From: Streptomyces griseomycini
Lineage (GTDB): Bacteria > Actinomycetota > Actinomycetes > Streptomycetales > Streptomycetaceae
Direction of reading: 5' to 3'
Assembly: GCF_014203535.1 (NCBI RefSeq)
Contig: NZ_JACHJI010000021.1
Location: 1-64,000 of the forward strand
Length of the DNA stretch: 64,000 nucleotides
The stretch's first letter is position 1; each line of letters begins with the position of its first letter. Positions 1 to 11,684 of this stretch are shown piece by piece. The notes below the pieces were generated by a model that made no database searches, had not been told where the DNA came from, and worked only from the letters and a program-made list of their open reading frames with translations. The translations under genes and the position numbers were made by a program.

Positions 1-2
1 CG

Positions 3-4265
<4,263 letters not shown>

Positions 4266-4268
4266 CCA

Positions 4269-4301
4269 CCCGTCGGGGAGCGCGGCACGCTCCCCGACGG
4301 G
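4269..4301 (+). terminator. Perfect 14-bp hairpin after the NRPS gene
   Basis: Arms CCCGTCGGGGAGCG (4269-4282) and CGCTCCCCGACGGG (4288-4301) enclose a 5-nt loop, beginning 4 bases after the NRPS stop codon. No U-tract follows, as is usual in high-GC actinomycetes. It may terminate the NRPS transcript or partly attenuate read-through into the piperazate synthase gene 40 bases downstream. Confidence 0.7.
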
Positions 4302-4340
4302 TCGCCCCGCCCCGCCCTTCACCCGAGGATGTGCACCCGC

Positions 4341-5018
4341 ATGTTCGTACCCGCCCCCTACCGCCGGCCCGACGGTTCCTGGATGACCGACCTGCTCACC
4401 GGGAACCCCCTCGCCCTGATGACCTCCAACGGACCCTCGGGGCACGACCCGTACGCCACGCACCTGCCCGTCATCCCCGACCCGGACATGCCGGGCGAGT
4501 GGTCCGAGGACCTGGCCGGCGGCCTGCTGCTCGGCCACATGAACCGGGCCAACCCGCACTGGAGGGCCCTCGCCGACGGCGACCCGGTGCTCCTGGTCTT
4601 CACCGGCCCGCACGCGTACGTCTCACCCACCGTCTACGGCGTCACGCCCGCCGCGCCCACCTGGGACTTCACCGCCGTCCACGTCCACGGGCGGCTGCAC
4701 AAGCTGGAACCGGAGGAACCCGGCGACGCCACCCTGGCGGTGGTCAGAGCCACCGTGAGCGCCTTCGAGGGACGGTTCGGCGACGGCTGGGACATGACCG
4801 ACTCGCTGGACTACTTCCACAAGATCCTGCCCGCCGTGGGGGGCTTCCGGATCGAGGTCACCGGCGCCGAGGGCATGTTCAAGCTCAGCCAGGAGCAGGA
4901 CCCCCACGTCAGCGCCCGGGTGCGCGACTCCTTCGCCGCCTCCGGCTCCACCCGGCACCGCGAGACCGCCGCCCTCATGGACCGCCTGCCGGCCCGGGGC
5001 TGCCCGCACGCCGCCTGA
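4341..5018 (+). CDS. KtzT/PaiB-family protein, probable heme-dependent piperazate synthase
   Basis: This 225-residue protein starts MFVPAPYRRPDGSW and has the PaiB-family core: THLPVIPD, GGLLLGHMNRANPHW, FTGPHAYVSPTVYG, PTWDFTAVHVHG. The family was first described as FMN-binding regulators, but its KtzT branch (kutzneride pathway) forms the N-N bond of L-piperazate from N5-hydroxy-L-ornithine using heme. Placement directly before an ornithine N-hydroxylase and after an NRPS favours the KtzT role. An ATG also exists at 4329, but it abuts the GAGG at 4325-4328 with no spacer. The ATG at 4341 leaves 12 nt and matches the usual family N-terminus, so it is preferred. The assignment to synthase rather than an ordinary PaiB regulator rests on context. 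Confidence 0.85.
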   Translation: MFVPAPYRRPDGSWMTDLLTGNPLALMTSNGPSGHDPYATHLPVIPDPDMPGEWSEDLAGGLLLGHMNRANPHWRALADGDPVLLVFTGPHAYVSPTVYGVTPAAPTWDFTAVHVHGRLHKLEPEEPGDATLAVVRATVSAFEGRFGDGWDMTDSLDYFHKILPAVGGFRIEVTGAEGMFKLSQEQDPHVSARVRDSFAASGSTRHRETAALMDRLPARGCPHAA

Positions 5019-5187
5019 CGCACGCCCGCGCACCCTCGATTCCGAGATCTGAATTCCCGGCATTGCACAGGAATTGACGGACCGTCATCGGAGGACGTAA
5101 TTTCTTGACCGCGCCGGGAAAATCAGACGAGAATCGTCAGCAGGAATTCGCGAAAAACCACCGGACGTCATCGACGGGAGATATCGC
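5019..5187 (+). promoter_or_regulatory. Lower-GC intergenic stretch, likely promoter/leader of the hydroxylase gene
   Basis: The 169 bases between the piperazate synthase and the hydroxylase are visibly richer in A/T than the neighbouring genes (for example GAATTCC at 5051 and AATTTCTTGACC at 5099). A clear GGGAG at 5175-5179 sets the start of the next gene. I see no confident -35/-10 pair; the regulatory role is inferred from composition and position. Confidence 0.3.
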
Positions 5188-6504
5188 ATGGGAACCAAGG
5201 CTGAGATCTACGACGTGGTGGGCGTCGGATTCGGACCGTCCAACCTGGCGCTGGCCGTGGCGCTCGAGGAGCACGAGAGCACCAGGAACGGGAACCCGCT
5301 GAAAGCGGCGTTCTTCGAGAAGCAGCCGGAGCTCGGCTGGCACCGCAACATGCTGCTGCCGTCGGCGAAGATGCAGATCTCCTTCCTCAAGGACCTGGCC
5401 ACCTTCCGCAACCCGGCCTCCCGTTTCAGCTTCGTCTCCTATCTGCACGCGGCCGGCCGCCTCGCCCAGTTCGTCAACAACCAGGATTTCTTCCCGACCC
5501 GCCAGGAATTCCACGACTACCTCGAATGGGCCGAGTCGCATTTCTCCGACCGGGTTTCCTACAGCTCCGAGGTGCTCTCGGTGAAGCTTCCCTCCGGCCC
5601 GGGCCGCTCCCCGGCCGGGCACGTGGAGGTCGAGGTGCGCGACCAGCGGCTCGGCGGCCGCACCCGGCTGGTCAAAGCCCGCAACCTGGTGGTCTCCACC
5701 GGGCTGGTGCCGAGGATGCCCACCGGCGTCGAACGCGACAAACGGGTCTGGCACAGCTCGGAGTTCCTCGCCAAGTTCCGCGCCCTGGACCCGGCGCAGG
5801 TCAAACGGGTCGCCGTGGTGGGCGCCGGCCAGAGCGCCGCCGAGATCGTCCGCTTCTTCTACGACGAGCTGCCCGGGGCCACGGTCTCGGCGGTCATGCC
5901 GTCCTACGGCTACTCGATCGCCGACGACACCCCCTTCGCCAACCGCATCTTCGACGCCGACGCGGTCGACGACTACTACGGGGGCACCCAGCGGGCCAAG
6001 GACTCCTTCTGGCGCTACCACCGCAACACCAACTACGGCGTGGTGGACGACGAGGTGATCCGCGACCTGCACCAGCGCGCCTACGACGACGAGGTGCGCG
6101 GCACCCCCCGGCTGGACTTCCGCAACCTGTCCCGGGTGGACAGCGTGAAGCAGACCGGCGACGACGTCCGGATCACGATGCACTCGGTGCGCGACGACTC
6201 GACCCACCAGCTCGACGTCGACGTCCTGGTCTTCGCGACCGGCTACGACTCCATGGAGCCCTCCGGGCTCCTTGGCGACCTGGAGCCCCACTGCCTCCGT
6301 GACGAGCAGGGCCGGCTGCGCGTACAGCGCGACTACCGGCTCCTCACCGGCACCGAGGTGAACTGCGGCGTCTACCTGCAGGGAGGGACCGAGCACACCC
6401 ACGGCCTGGCCTCCTCCCTCCTGTCCAACATCGCGGTCAGGAGCGGGGAGATCGCCGACTCGATCGCGGAGAGGAGGAGCTCCCGGCAGTACGACGCGGC
6501 GTGA
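5188..6504 (+). CDS. KtzI-like L-ornithine N5-monooxygenase (flavin, NADPH)
   Basis: The 438-residue protein belongs to the lysine/ornithine N-hydroxylase family (SidA, PvdA, KtzI). The FAD-binding motif GVGFGPSNLALA is near residue 12, the NADPH-binding motif VVGAGQSAAEI near residue 210, and the late family signature VLVFATGYD near residue 350. It uses FAD, NADPH and O2 to hydroxylate the side-chain amine of ornithine. In siderophore clusters such enzymes give hydroxamates. Here no acyl- or formyltransferase is adjacent, whereas a KtzT homologue is, which favours piperazate formation. The ATG at 5188 is preceded by GGGAG at suitable distance. An alternative role (lysine N6-hydroxylase) cannot be excluded by eye. 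Confidence 0.93.
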   Translation: MGTKAEIYDVVGVGFGPSNLALAVALEEHESTRNGNPLKAAFFEKQPELGWHRNMLLPSAKMQISFLKDLATFRNPASRFSFVSYLHAAGRLAQFVNNQDFFPTRQEFHDYLEWAESHFSDRVSYSSEVLSVKLPSGPGRSPAGHVEVEVRDQRLGGRTRLVKARNLVVSTGLVPRMPTGVERDKRVWHSSEFLAKFRALDPAQVKRVAVVGAGQSAAEIVRFFYDELPGATVSAVMPSYGYSIADDTPFANRIFDADAVDDYYGGTQRAKDSFWRYHRNTNYGVVDDEVIRDLHQRAYDDEVRGTPRLDFRNLSRVDSVKQTGDDVRITMHSVRDDSTHQLDVDVLVFATGYDSMEPSGLLGDLEPHCLRDEQGRLRVQRDYRLLTGTEVNCGVYLQGGTEHTHGLASSLLSNIAVRSGEIADSIAERRSSRQYDAA

Positions 6505-6543
6505 ACCCACGCCGCACGGTTTCTGGAGAGATGGAGTTTGCCC

Positions 6544-6759
6544 ATGAACACCAACCCGTTCGACGACACCGACGGCCGGTTCTACGTCCTGGTGAACGAG
6601 GAGGAGCAGTACTCGCTCTGGCCCACCTTCACCGACGTGCCCGCCGGCTGGCGTGTCGCGTACGGCGAGGAAGGCCGCAAGGAGTGCCTGGAGTACGTCG
6701 AGCAGCACTGGACCGACATGCGGCCCAAGAGCCTGCGGGAGACCGCCGGCGCGAAGTGA
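6544..6759 (+). CDS. MbtH-like NRPS accessory protein
   Basis: This 71-residue protein carries the family signature: NPFDDTDGRFYVLVNEEEQYSLWP, then PAGWRVAYGEEGRKECLEYVEQHWTDMRP. It includes the three conserved tryptophans (LWP, GWR, HWTDMRP). MbtH proteins bind and activate adenylation domains, so its likely partner is the NRPS upstream. ATG 6544 follows GGAG at 6533-6536. A TTG at 6538 in the same frame is a less likely start. It sits 39 bases after the hydroxylase stop, probably in the same transcript. Confidence 0.96.
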   Translation: MNTNPFDDTDGRFYVLVNEEEQYSLWPTFTDVPAGWRVAYGEEGRKECLEYVEQHWTDMRPKSLRETAGAK

Positions 6760-6979
6760 CCCCTCCCCCCGGTGCGGACGGCACGGACCGTCCGTACGGC
6801 GGGAGCCACCCCGAACGCACGACAGGAGCGACGAGGAGATGACGAGCGTGGGCCCGTACCGGCCGACGACGTCCGGAACGGGCCCGGCGCTCGGCTCCCC
6901 GCCCCTGACCCGCACCCCCGAGAACTCCGCAGTTCCCCCCGCACCGCCCCGCCATCCGCCCACCCCTCCCGGAGCCGTC

Positions 6980-7807
6980 ATGACGTCCGTACCGGTGCAC
7001 GACCGCAGGGCCACCCGCCGCCACTACCTGATGTGCCGCCCCGACCACCTCGGCGACGGCCGCACCCCCGGCCCCGGGACGGACCGGGCCAAGCCGGTCG
7101 ACCCCGAACTGGCGCTGCTCCAGTGGGAGGACCTGTACTACCTCTACCTGGAGCTCGGCCACCGGGTGGACCTGGTCGCCCCGGTGCCCGGAGCGCCGCG
7201 GATGGTCCTCCTCGCGCACGGCGCCACCGTGATCGACGGCAAGGTGCTCGGGACCCGCTTCCGCGACCCCGCGCGGGCCGCCGGGGCGCCCACCCACCTG
7301 ACCTGGTTCCGGGCCAACTGCTTTCCCGCGGTCCGCGAGGCGGACCACCCCGGCGAGGGCGAGGGCGACTTCGCGGTCACCGCCGACTGGATCCTGGCCG
7401 GCCACGCACCGGGGCCCGTCCCCGAGGGACACCGCGAGGCCCAGGAGTTCTTCGGCCGGCCGGTGATCTCCCTGGAGCTGGCCGACCCCCGCTTCCCCCG
7501 CCTGGACACCGCGCTGTGCGTGCTCGGCGGCGACGAGATCGTGTACCACCCGCAGGCCTTCACCCCCGCCGCCCGCGCGGTGCTCCTCCGGCTCTTCCCC
7601 CACGCACTGACCGCCGGCCGCGACGACGCGGAGGCGCTCGGCCTGAACGCGGTCTGCGACGGCCTGAACGTGGTGCTGCCCGAGTCCGCCCAGCGGCTCG
7701 CCGCGCAACTGCGCGCACGCGGCCTGCGCCCCCACACCCTCGACGTGTCGGAACTGCGCAAGGCCGGCGGCGGCATCAAGAGCTGCACCCAGGAACTGCG
7801 CTTCTGA
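6980..7807 (+). CDS. Dimethylargininase-like (DDAH/amidinotransferase fold) protein with altered active site
   Basis: The 275-residue protein is full length for the actinobacterial DDAH group. It starts RRHYLMCRPDHL, has DPAKPV-like DRAKPVDPELALLQWE, GEGEGDFAV, EAQEFFGRPVISLEL, FGLNAV-like LGLNAVCDGLNVVLP and the C-terminal GGGIKSCTQEL, which holds the nucleophilic cysteine. Normal members hydrolyse methylated arginine to citrulline with a Cys/His/acid triad. Here the usual YHLDTAL reads PRLDTAL, so the histidine position is arginine; the usual AANGAT reads LAHGAT, and the GFRT substrate segment is replaced. Substrate and activity are therefore open: it may act on another guanidino compound or be non-catalytic. 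ATG 6980 has GGAG five bases upstream. Confidence 0.8.
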   Translation: MTSVPVHDRRATRRHYLMCRPDHLGDGRTPGPGTDRAKPVDPELALLQWEDLYYLYLELGHRVDLVAPVPGAPRMVLLAHGATVIDGKVLGTRFRDPARAAGAPTHLTWFRANCFPAVREADHPGEGEGDFAVTADWILAGHAPGPVPEGHREAQEFFGRPVISLELADPRFPRLDTALCVLGGDEIVYHPQAFTPAARAVLLRLFPHALTAGRDDAEALGLNAVCDGLNVVLPESAQRLAAQLRARGLRPHTLDVSELRKAGGGIKSCTQELRF

Positions 7808-7877
7808 CCAGCACGCTCCGGCCGCGGCCCGGCCGGGAAGCACGGACCGCGGCGCCACCCGCACGCCGCCCGTGCCC

Positions 7878-7916
7878 GCGGGCGCCCGTCCCACCACCCC
7901 CGGGACGGGCGCCCGC
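7878..7916 (+). terminator. Perfect 15-bp hairpin after the DDAH-like gene
   Basis: Arms GCGGGCGCCCGTCCC (7878-7892) and GGGACGGGCGCCCGC (7902-7916) flank a 9-nt loop. It lies 70 bases after the DDAH-like stop and ahead of the ribbon-helix-helix gene, so it probably ends the NRPS accessory transcript. Confidence 0.7.
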
Positions 7917-7978
7917 GCACGCCCGTGTTCAACTGCTCAGCCTTGTGACGGCGTCACCGTGACAGCAGGCTGACGCCC

Positions 7979-8443
7979 ATGGACCTGACCCCCTACCTCG
8001 ACTCCCTGCGGCGCGAGCTGGCCACGGCCGCCCGCGCGGGGGGCGAGGACGCCGAGGCGTGCGCCGGCCGGCTGCTCGCGGCACTGGAACCGGCCACCCG
8101 GCTCACCCTGCTGCGCCTGCTCTCGGACGCGGCCGGGGAGATCAGCCGGGACCTCGCGCCCGGCACGGTGGAGGTGTTCCTGCACGGCACCGAACCCCGG
8201 TTCGCCGTCACCCGCCCCGACGCCCGGGACCTGCCCCCCGCGCCGCCCCGGGACGCGGACCCGCACCCGGTGGCGAGGGTCAGCCTGCGCCTGCCCGAGC
8301 CACTCAAGACCCGGGCCGAACAGGCCGCCGCCCGGCAGGGGAGCTCGCTCAACGCCTGGCTGGTCCGCCTGGCCCGCACCCACCTGGAGCGGCCCGCCCC
8401 GGCCCCCGCCCTCATCCGTTCCACCGCCCAAGGAGAGCCATGA
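7979..8443 (+). CDS. HicB/Arc-type ribbon-helix-helix protein
   Basis: This 154-residue protein has an alpha-helical N-terminal half (LDSLRRELATAARAGGEDAEA) and a C-terminal ribbon-helix-helix segment (VARVSLRLPEPLKTRAEQAAARQGSSLNAWLVRLA, about residues 98-132) typical of HicB/Arc/CopG DNA-binding folds. Similar proteins are common in Streptomyces, usually without a recognisable toxin partner, and none is seen here. Its stop overlaps the start of the P450 gene (ATGA at 8440-8443), so the two are translationally coupled. It might regulate the P450 unit, which is inference from coupling. Confidence 0.75.
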   Translation: MDLTPYLDSLRRELATAARAGGEDAEACAGRLLAALEPATRLTLLRLLSDAAGEISRDLAPGTVEVFLHGTEPRFAVTRPDARDLPPAPPRDADPHPVARVSLRLPEPLKTRAEQAAARQGSSLNAWLVRLARTHLERPAPAPALIRSTAQGEP

Positions 8444-9684
8444 CCGTCATCGCGCCGGAGACCGTCGAGCTGACCTCCGAGCTGATCAGCGACCCCGAGC
8501 GCGGCTACACCGCGCTGCGCCGCCAGGCCCCGCTGGTGCGGGTGACCCTGCCGGGCATCGAGACACCGGTCTGGCTGATCACCCGCTACGAGGACGCCCG
8601 CGCCGCGCTCGCCGACCCACGCTTCGTCCGCGACCAGGCCAAGGTCCCCGGGTACGTGCAGGACGGGCCGAGCATCGCCCAGCAGATGATCGACGCCTAC
8701 GGGCTGCCCGCCGAGTACCGCGACTACCTGGGCATCATGGTCCTCGTCGACGGCGCCGAGCACGCCAGACTGCGCGCCCTGGTCACCAAGTCCTTCACCG
8801 CCCGCCGGATCAACGCGCTCCGGCCGCGCCTGGAGCGGATCACCGCGGACCTGATCGCGCCGCTCGCCGCCCGGCGGGAGGCCGAACTCCTCGAGGACGT
8901 CGGCTATCCGCTGGCGTCCACCGTGATCTGCGCGCTGATCGGCGTCGACGAGCCCGACGTGGCGGACATGCGCACCTGGATCCGCGAGTACGCCTCCGGC
9001 GACCCCGAGCTGTTCGTGCCCGCCCTGCGCAACATGGTCGAGTACGCCAAGGGCCTGATCGCCCGCCGCCGCGTGCAGCCCGCCGACGACCTGGTCTCCG
9101 CCTGGATCGCCTCCGGCGACGAGGCGGACGGCGGCCTGACCGAGACCGAGATGGTCGCCCTGGTGCTGCTGCTCGTGAACACCGGCATCACCCCGCCCGC
9201 CCTGTTCATCGCGTCCTCCGTCCTGGCCCTCCTGGACCACCCCGACCAGCTGGCGCGGCTGCGCGCCGAACCGGGGCTGATCACCCGCGCGGTGCCCGAG
9301 CTGCTCCGCTTCACCTCACCGGTCCCGATGGGCGCGCCGCTGTACGCCACCGAGGACCTGGAGTTCGCCGGGATGCCGGTCCGCAAGGGCGAGGCGGTCA
9401 CCAGCGCCCTGCTCGCCGCCAACCACGACCCGGAGGAGTTCGCCGCCCCCGAGGAGCTCGACATCACCCGCGAACTCGGGCGCGGGGTCGGCCACGTCGC
9501 CTTCGGCCACGGCGCGCACTACTGCATCGGGGCCGCGCTCGCGCGGCTGGAGGCCGAGGTCGTCCTCGACCAGCTCCTCGTGAAGCGTCCCGACCTGACC
9601 CTCGGGGTCGCCCGCGACGAGCTGGAGTACTTCGACCTGCCCGGCGAGGGCCGCCACCTGCGCGCCCTGCCCGTCCGCCTCTGA
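8440..9684 (+). CDS. Cytochrome P450 with non-canonical I-helix
   Basis: This 414-residue bacterial class I P450 has the heme-cysteine loop FGHGAHYCIGAALAR near residue 350 and an ExxR-containing ELLRF segment. The I-helix oxygen-activation motif, normally A-G-x-[DE]-T-T, reads T-G-I-T-P-P within LLVNTGITPPALF, so both the acid and the following threonine are replaced. Such replacements occur in P450s with special substrates or mechanisms. The likely role is oxidative tailoring of the nonribosomal peptide or a carrier-bound residue. No ferredoxin is adjacent. ATG 8440 has AGGAGAG just upstream and overlaps the preceding gene's stop. Confidence 0.92.
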   Translation: MTVIAPETVELTSELISDPERGYTALRRQAPLVRVTLPGIETPVWLITRYEDARAALADPRFVRDQAKVPGYVQDGPSIAQQMIDAYGLPAEYRDYLGIMVLVDGAEHARLRALVTKSFTARRINALRPRLERITADLIAPLAARREAELLEDVGYPLASTVICALIGVDEPDVADMRTWIREYASGDPELFVPALRNMVEYAKGLIARRRVQPADDLVSAWIASGDEADGGLTETEMVALVLLLVNTGITPPALFIASSVLALLDHPDQLARLRAEPGLITRAVPELLRFTSPVPMGAPLYATEDLEFAGMPVRKGEAVTSALLAANHDPEEFAAPEELDITRELGRGVGHVAFGHGAHYCIGAALARLEAEVVLDQLLVKRPDLTLGVARDELEYFDLPGEGRHLRALPVRL

Positions 9685-10030
9685 TCCCCTCCCCGCCGAA
9701 CCGGCCCGCACGGCGTCCCCCGCCGTGCGGGTCTTCGCGCTGCCCCGGGCCGGGACCCGAGCGGGCCGGACCGGGATCCCGGCGGGCCGGACGGAGGCCA
9801 CAGCTCCGGTACAGCGTCCCTTGAACACCCCTGTAGTTCCGCTCGAGTCCTGCGGTACAACCGAACGGACGCCCCGGGGAGGCCCCGCCCCCCGCCCCTC
9901 ACCCCGCCCCGGCCGCAGCGGCCGCCGGGGACAGCCGTCCGCCGTGACCGCCGCCCCGGTCCGCACCGGTGGCCGGTCCCCGCGCCGCCCCGCCCGCCGC
10001 CCCGCGCCGCCCGACTGGGAGGACTCGCCC
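9685..10030. other. Intergenic region, no gene supported
   Basis: About 345 bases between the P450 and the kinase gene. The frame reading into the kinase is open here but is Pro/Arg-rich and low-complexity, and a strong GGGAGG sits only before the GTG at 10031. It probably holds the promoter for the downstream unit; no clear motif is seen. Confidence 0.5.
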
Positions 10031-10594
10031 GTGCCCGAGACCGTGCTGCCCGAGGCACCCCCCGCTCCCGCCGCCCGCCCCCCGGCCGGGGCCTTCGCGC
10101 CCCTCCCGGACGGCGCGGGCCCCGGCCCGCTCCTGGTGCTGCTGCTCGGCCCCGCCGGCAGCGGCAAGAGCACCGCGGCGGCCGCCTGGCCGGAGGCGGA
10201 CGTGGTGACCCCCGGTGCCGTCCCGGGCCCGGCCGCCTGGTGGCCGTCGCCCGGCGCCACGCCCCTGCGGGAGCTGCACGCCCTGGTCACCGAGGTGGAG
10301 GGGCGCCTGGCCCGGGGCCGGACCTGCGTCGTGGACGCGGCGCTGACCGAGGGCGCCGACCGGGCGCGGCTGCTGGCCGTCGCCGAGCGGTACGGCGCTT
10401 TGCCGGTGGCCCTGGTGATGGGCACCCCGCTGGGGCTCTGCCTGGAACGCAACGCGGCGCGTCCGCCGCACCGCAGGCTCCCCGGGGGCACCGTGCGCGC
10501 ACAGTACGCCCGCACCCGGGACGCCGTGCCCGGCCTGCGCGCCGAGGGATTCGCCCGGGTCGAGATCCTGCACGGCGGCTCCGCACACGGTTGA
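10031..10594 (+). CDS. Small P-loop kinase-like ATP-binding protein
   Basis: The 187-residue protein has a Walker A motif GPAGSGKST near residue 41. A later segment (GLCLERNAARPPHRRLPGGTVRAQYARTRDAVPGL) resembles the lid region of AAA-type predicted kinases related to polynucleotide kinase and zeta-toxin folds. The start is GTG 10031 with GGGAGG at 10017-10022; the upstream open frame lacks a better site. It precedes argC by 60 bases. The substrate is unknown, and it could be unrelated to peptide assembly. Confidence 0.7.
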   Translation: MPETVLPEAPPAPAARPPAGAFAPLPDGAGPGPLLVLLLGPAGSGKSTAAAAWPEADVVTPGAVPGPAAWWPSPGATPLRELHALVTEVEGRLARGRTCVVDAALTEGADRARLLAVAERYGALPVALVMGTPLGLCLERNAARPPHRRLPGGTVRAQYARTRDAVPGLRAEGFARVEILHGGSAHG

Positions 10595-10655
10595 ACGCTT
10601 GGGCGGCCCGCCCCTCCTGACGGACAGTCGTGCCGTCGCCGACCAGGAGGGGAAC

Positions 10656-11684
10656 ATGACAGTGCGGGTAGCGGTCGCCGGTGCCAGCGGCTACGCGGGA
10701 GGTGAGCTGCTGCGCCTGCTGCTCGGTCACCCCGGCGTGGAGATCGGCGCGCTGACCGGCAACTCCAGTGCGGGAGCACGCCTCGGCACGCTCCAGCCCC
10801 AGCTGGTCCCGCTCGCCGGACGGGAGGTGGCACCCACCACCGCCGGCGAACTGGCCGGACACGACGTGGTCTTCCTGGCGCTGCCGCACGGGCGGTCCGC
10901 CGCCCTGGCCCGCGAGCTGGGCCCGGACGTGCTGGTGGTGGACTGCGGCGCGGACTTCCGGCTGCGTGACGCGGCCGACTGGGAGAAGTTCTACGGCTCC
11001 CCCCACCCGGGCACCTGGCCCTACGGCCTGCCCGAACTCCCCGGCGCCCGGGCCGCGCTGGCCACCGCCACCCGGATCGCGGTGCCCGGCTGCTACCCGA
11101 CCGCCGTCGCCCTCACCCTCTTCCCCGCCTACGCCGCCCGGCTGGCCGGGCCCGAGGCCGTGGTGGTCGCCGCCTCCGGCACCTCCGGGGCCGGCCGCAC
11201 CCCGCGCCCGCACCTGCTGGGCAGCGAGGTGATGGGGTCGATGACCCCGTACGGCGTGGGCGGCGGCCACCGGCACACCCCGGAGATCGCGCAGAGCCTG
11301 AGCCAGGTGGCCGGGGAGCGGGTCACCGTCTCCTTCACCCCCACGCTCGCCCCGATGTCCCGGGGCATCCTCGCCACCTGCTCCGCCCCGGCCCTGCCGG
11401 GCGTGAGCGCCGAGGACGTCCGCACCGCCTACGCCAAGGCCTACGCCGACGAGCCGTTCGTCCGCCTGCTGCCCGAGGGGCAGTGGCCCGCCACCGCCGC
11501 CGTGCGCGGCGCCAACACCGCGCTGGTCCAGGTCGCCCTGGACGAGACGGCCGGCCGGATCGTCGCCGTCGGCGCCATCGACAACCTCACCAAGGGCACC
11601 GCGGGCGGCGCGGTGCAGAGCATGAACCTCGCCCTCGGACTGCCCGAGTCCACCGGGCTTCCCACGATCGGAGTCGCACCGTGA
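10656..11684 (+). CDS. argC: N-acetyl-gamma-glutamyl-phosphate reductase
   Basis: This 342-residue enzyme makes N-acetylglutamate semialdehyde from N-acetylglutamyl phosphate with NADPH. The N-terminal Rossmann start is VRVAVAGASGYAGGELLRLL. The catalytic cysteine lies in VPGCYPTAVAL, with downstream SGTSGAGR and GGGHRHTPEI segments. ATG 10656 follows a strong AGGAGGGG. It is the first gene of argCJBD, all linked by 4-base overlaps. No ARG-box operator was recognised upstream and no argR is present nearby, so this copy may escape arginine repression. Confidence 0.97.
   Translation: MTVRVAVAGASGYAGGELLRLLLGHPGVEIGALTGNSSAGARLGTLQPQLVPLAGREVAPTTAGELAGHDVVFLALPHGRSAALARELGPDVLVVDCGADFRLRDAADWEKFYGSPHPGTWPYGLPELPGARAALATATRIAVPGCYPTAVALTLFPAYAARLAGPEAVVVAASGTSGAGRTPRPHLLGSEVMGSMTPYGVGGGHRHTPEIAQSLSQVAGERVTVSFTPTLAPMSRGILATCSAPALPGVSAEDVRTAYAKAYADEPFVRLLPEGQWPATAAVRGANTALVQVALDETAGRIVAVGAIDNLTKGTAGGAVQSMNLALGLPESTGLPTIGVAP

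Noticed and set aside
4329..4340. ATG at 4329 as start of the piperazate synthase
   Set aside because: It directly abuts the GAGG, leaving no spacer, and adds residues (MCTR) not seen in the family; the ATG at 4341 was chosen.
5137..7014. A 625-residue minus-strand open frame
   Set aside because: It is antisense to the hydroxylase, MbtH and DDAH-like genes and has Gly/Val-rich composition typical of antisense frames in high-GC DNA.
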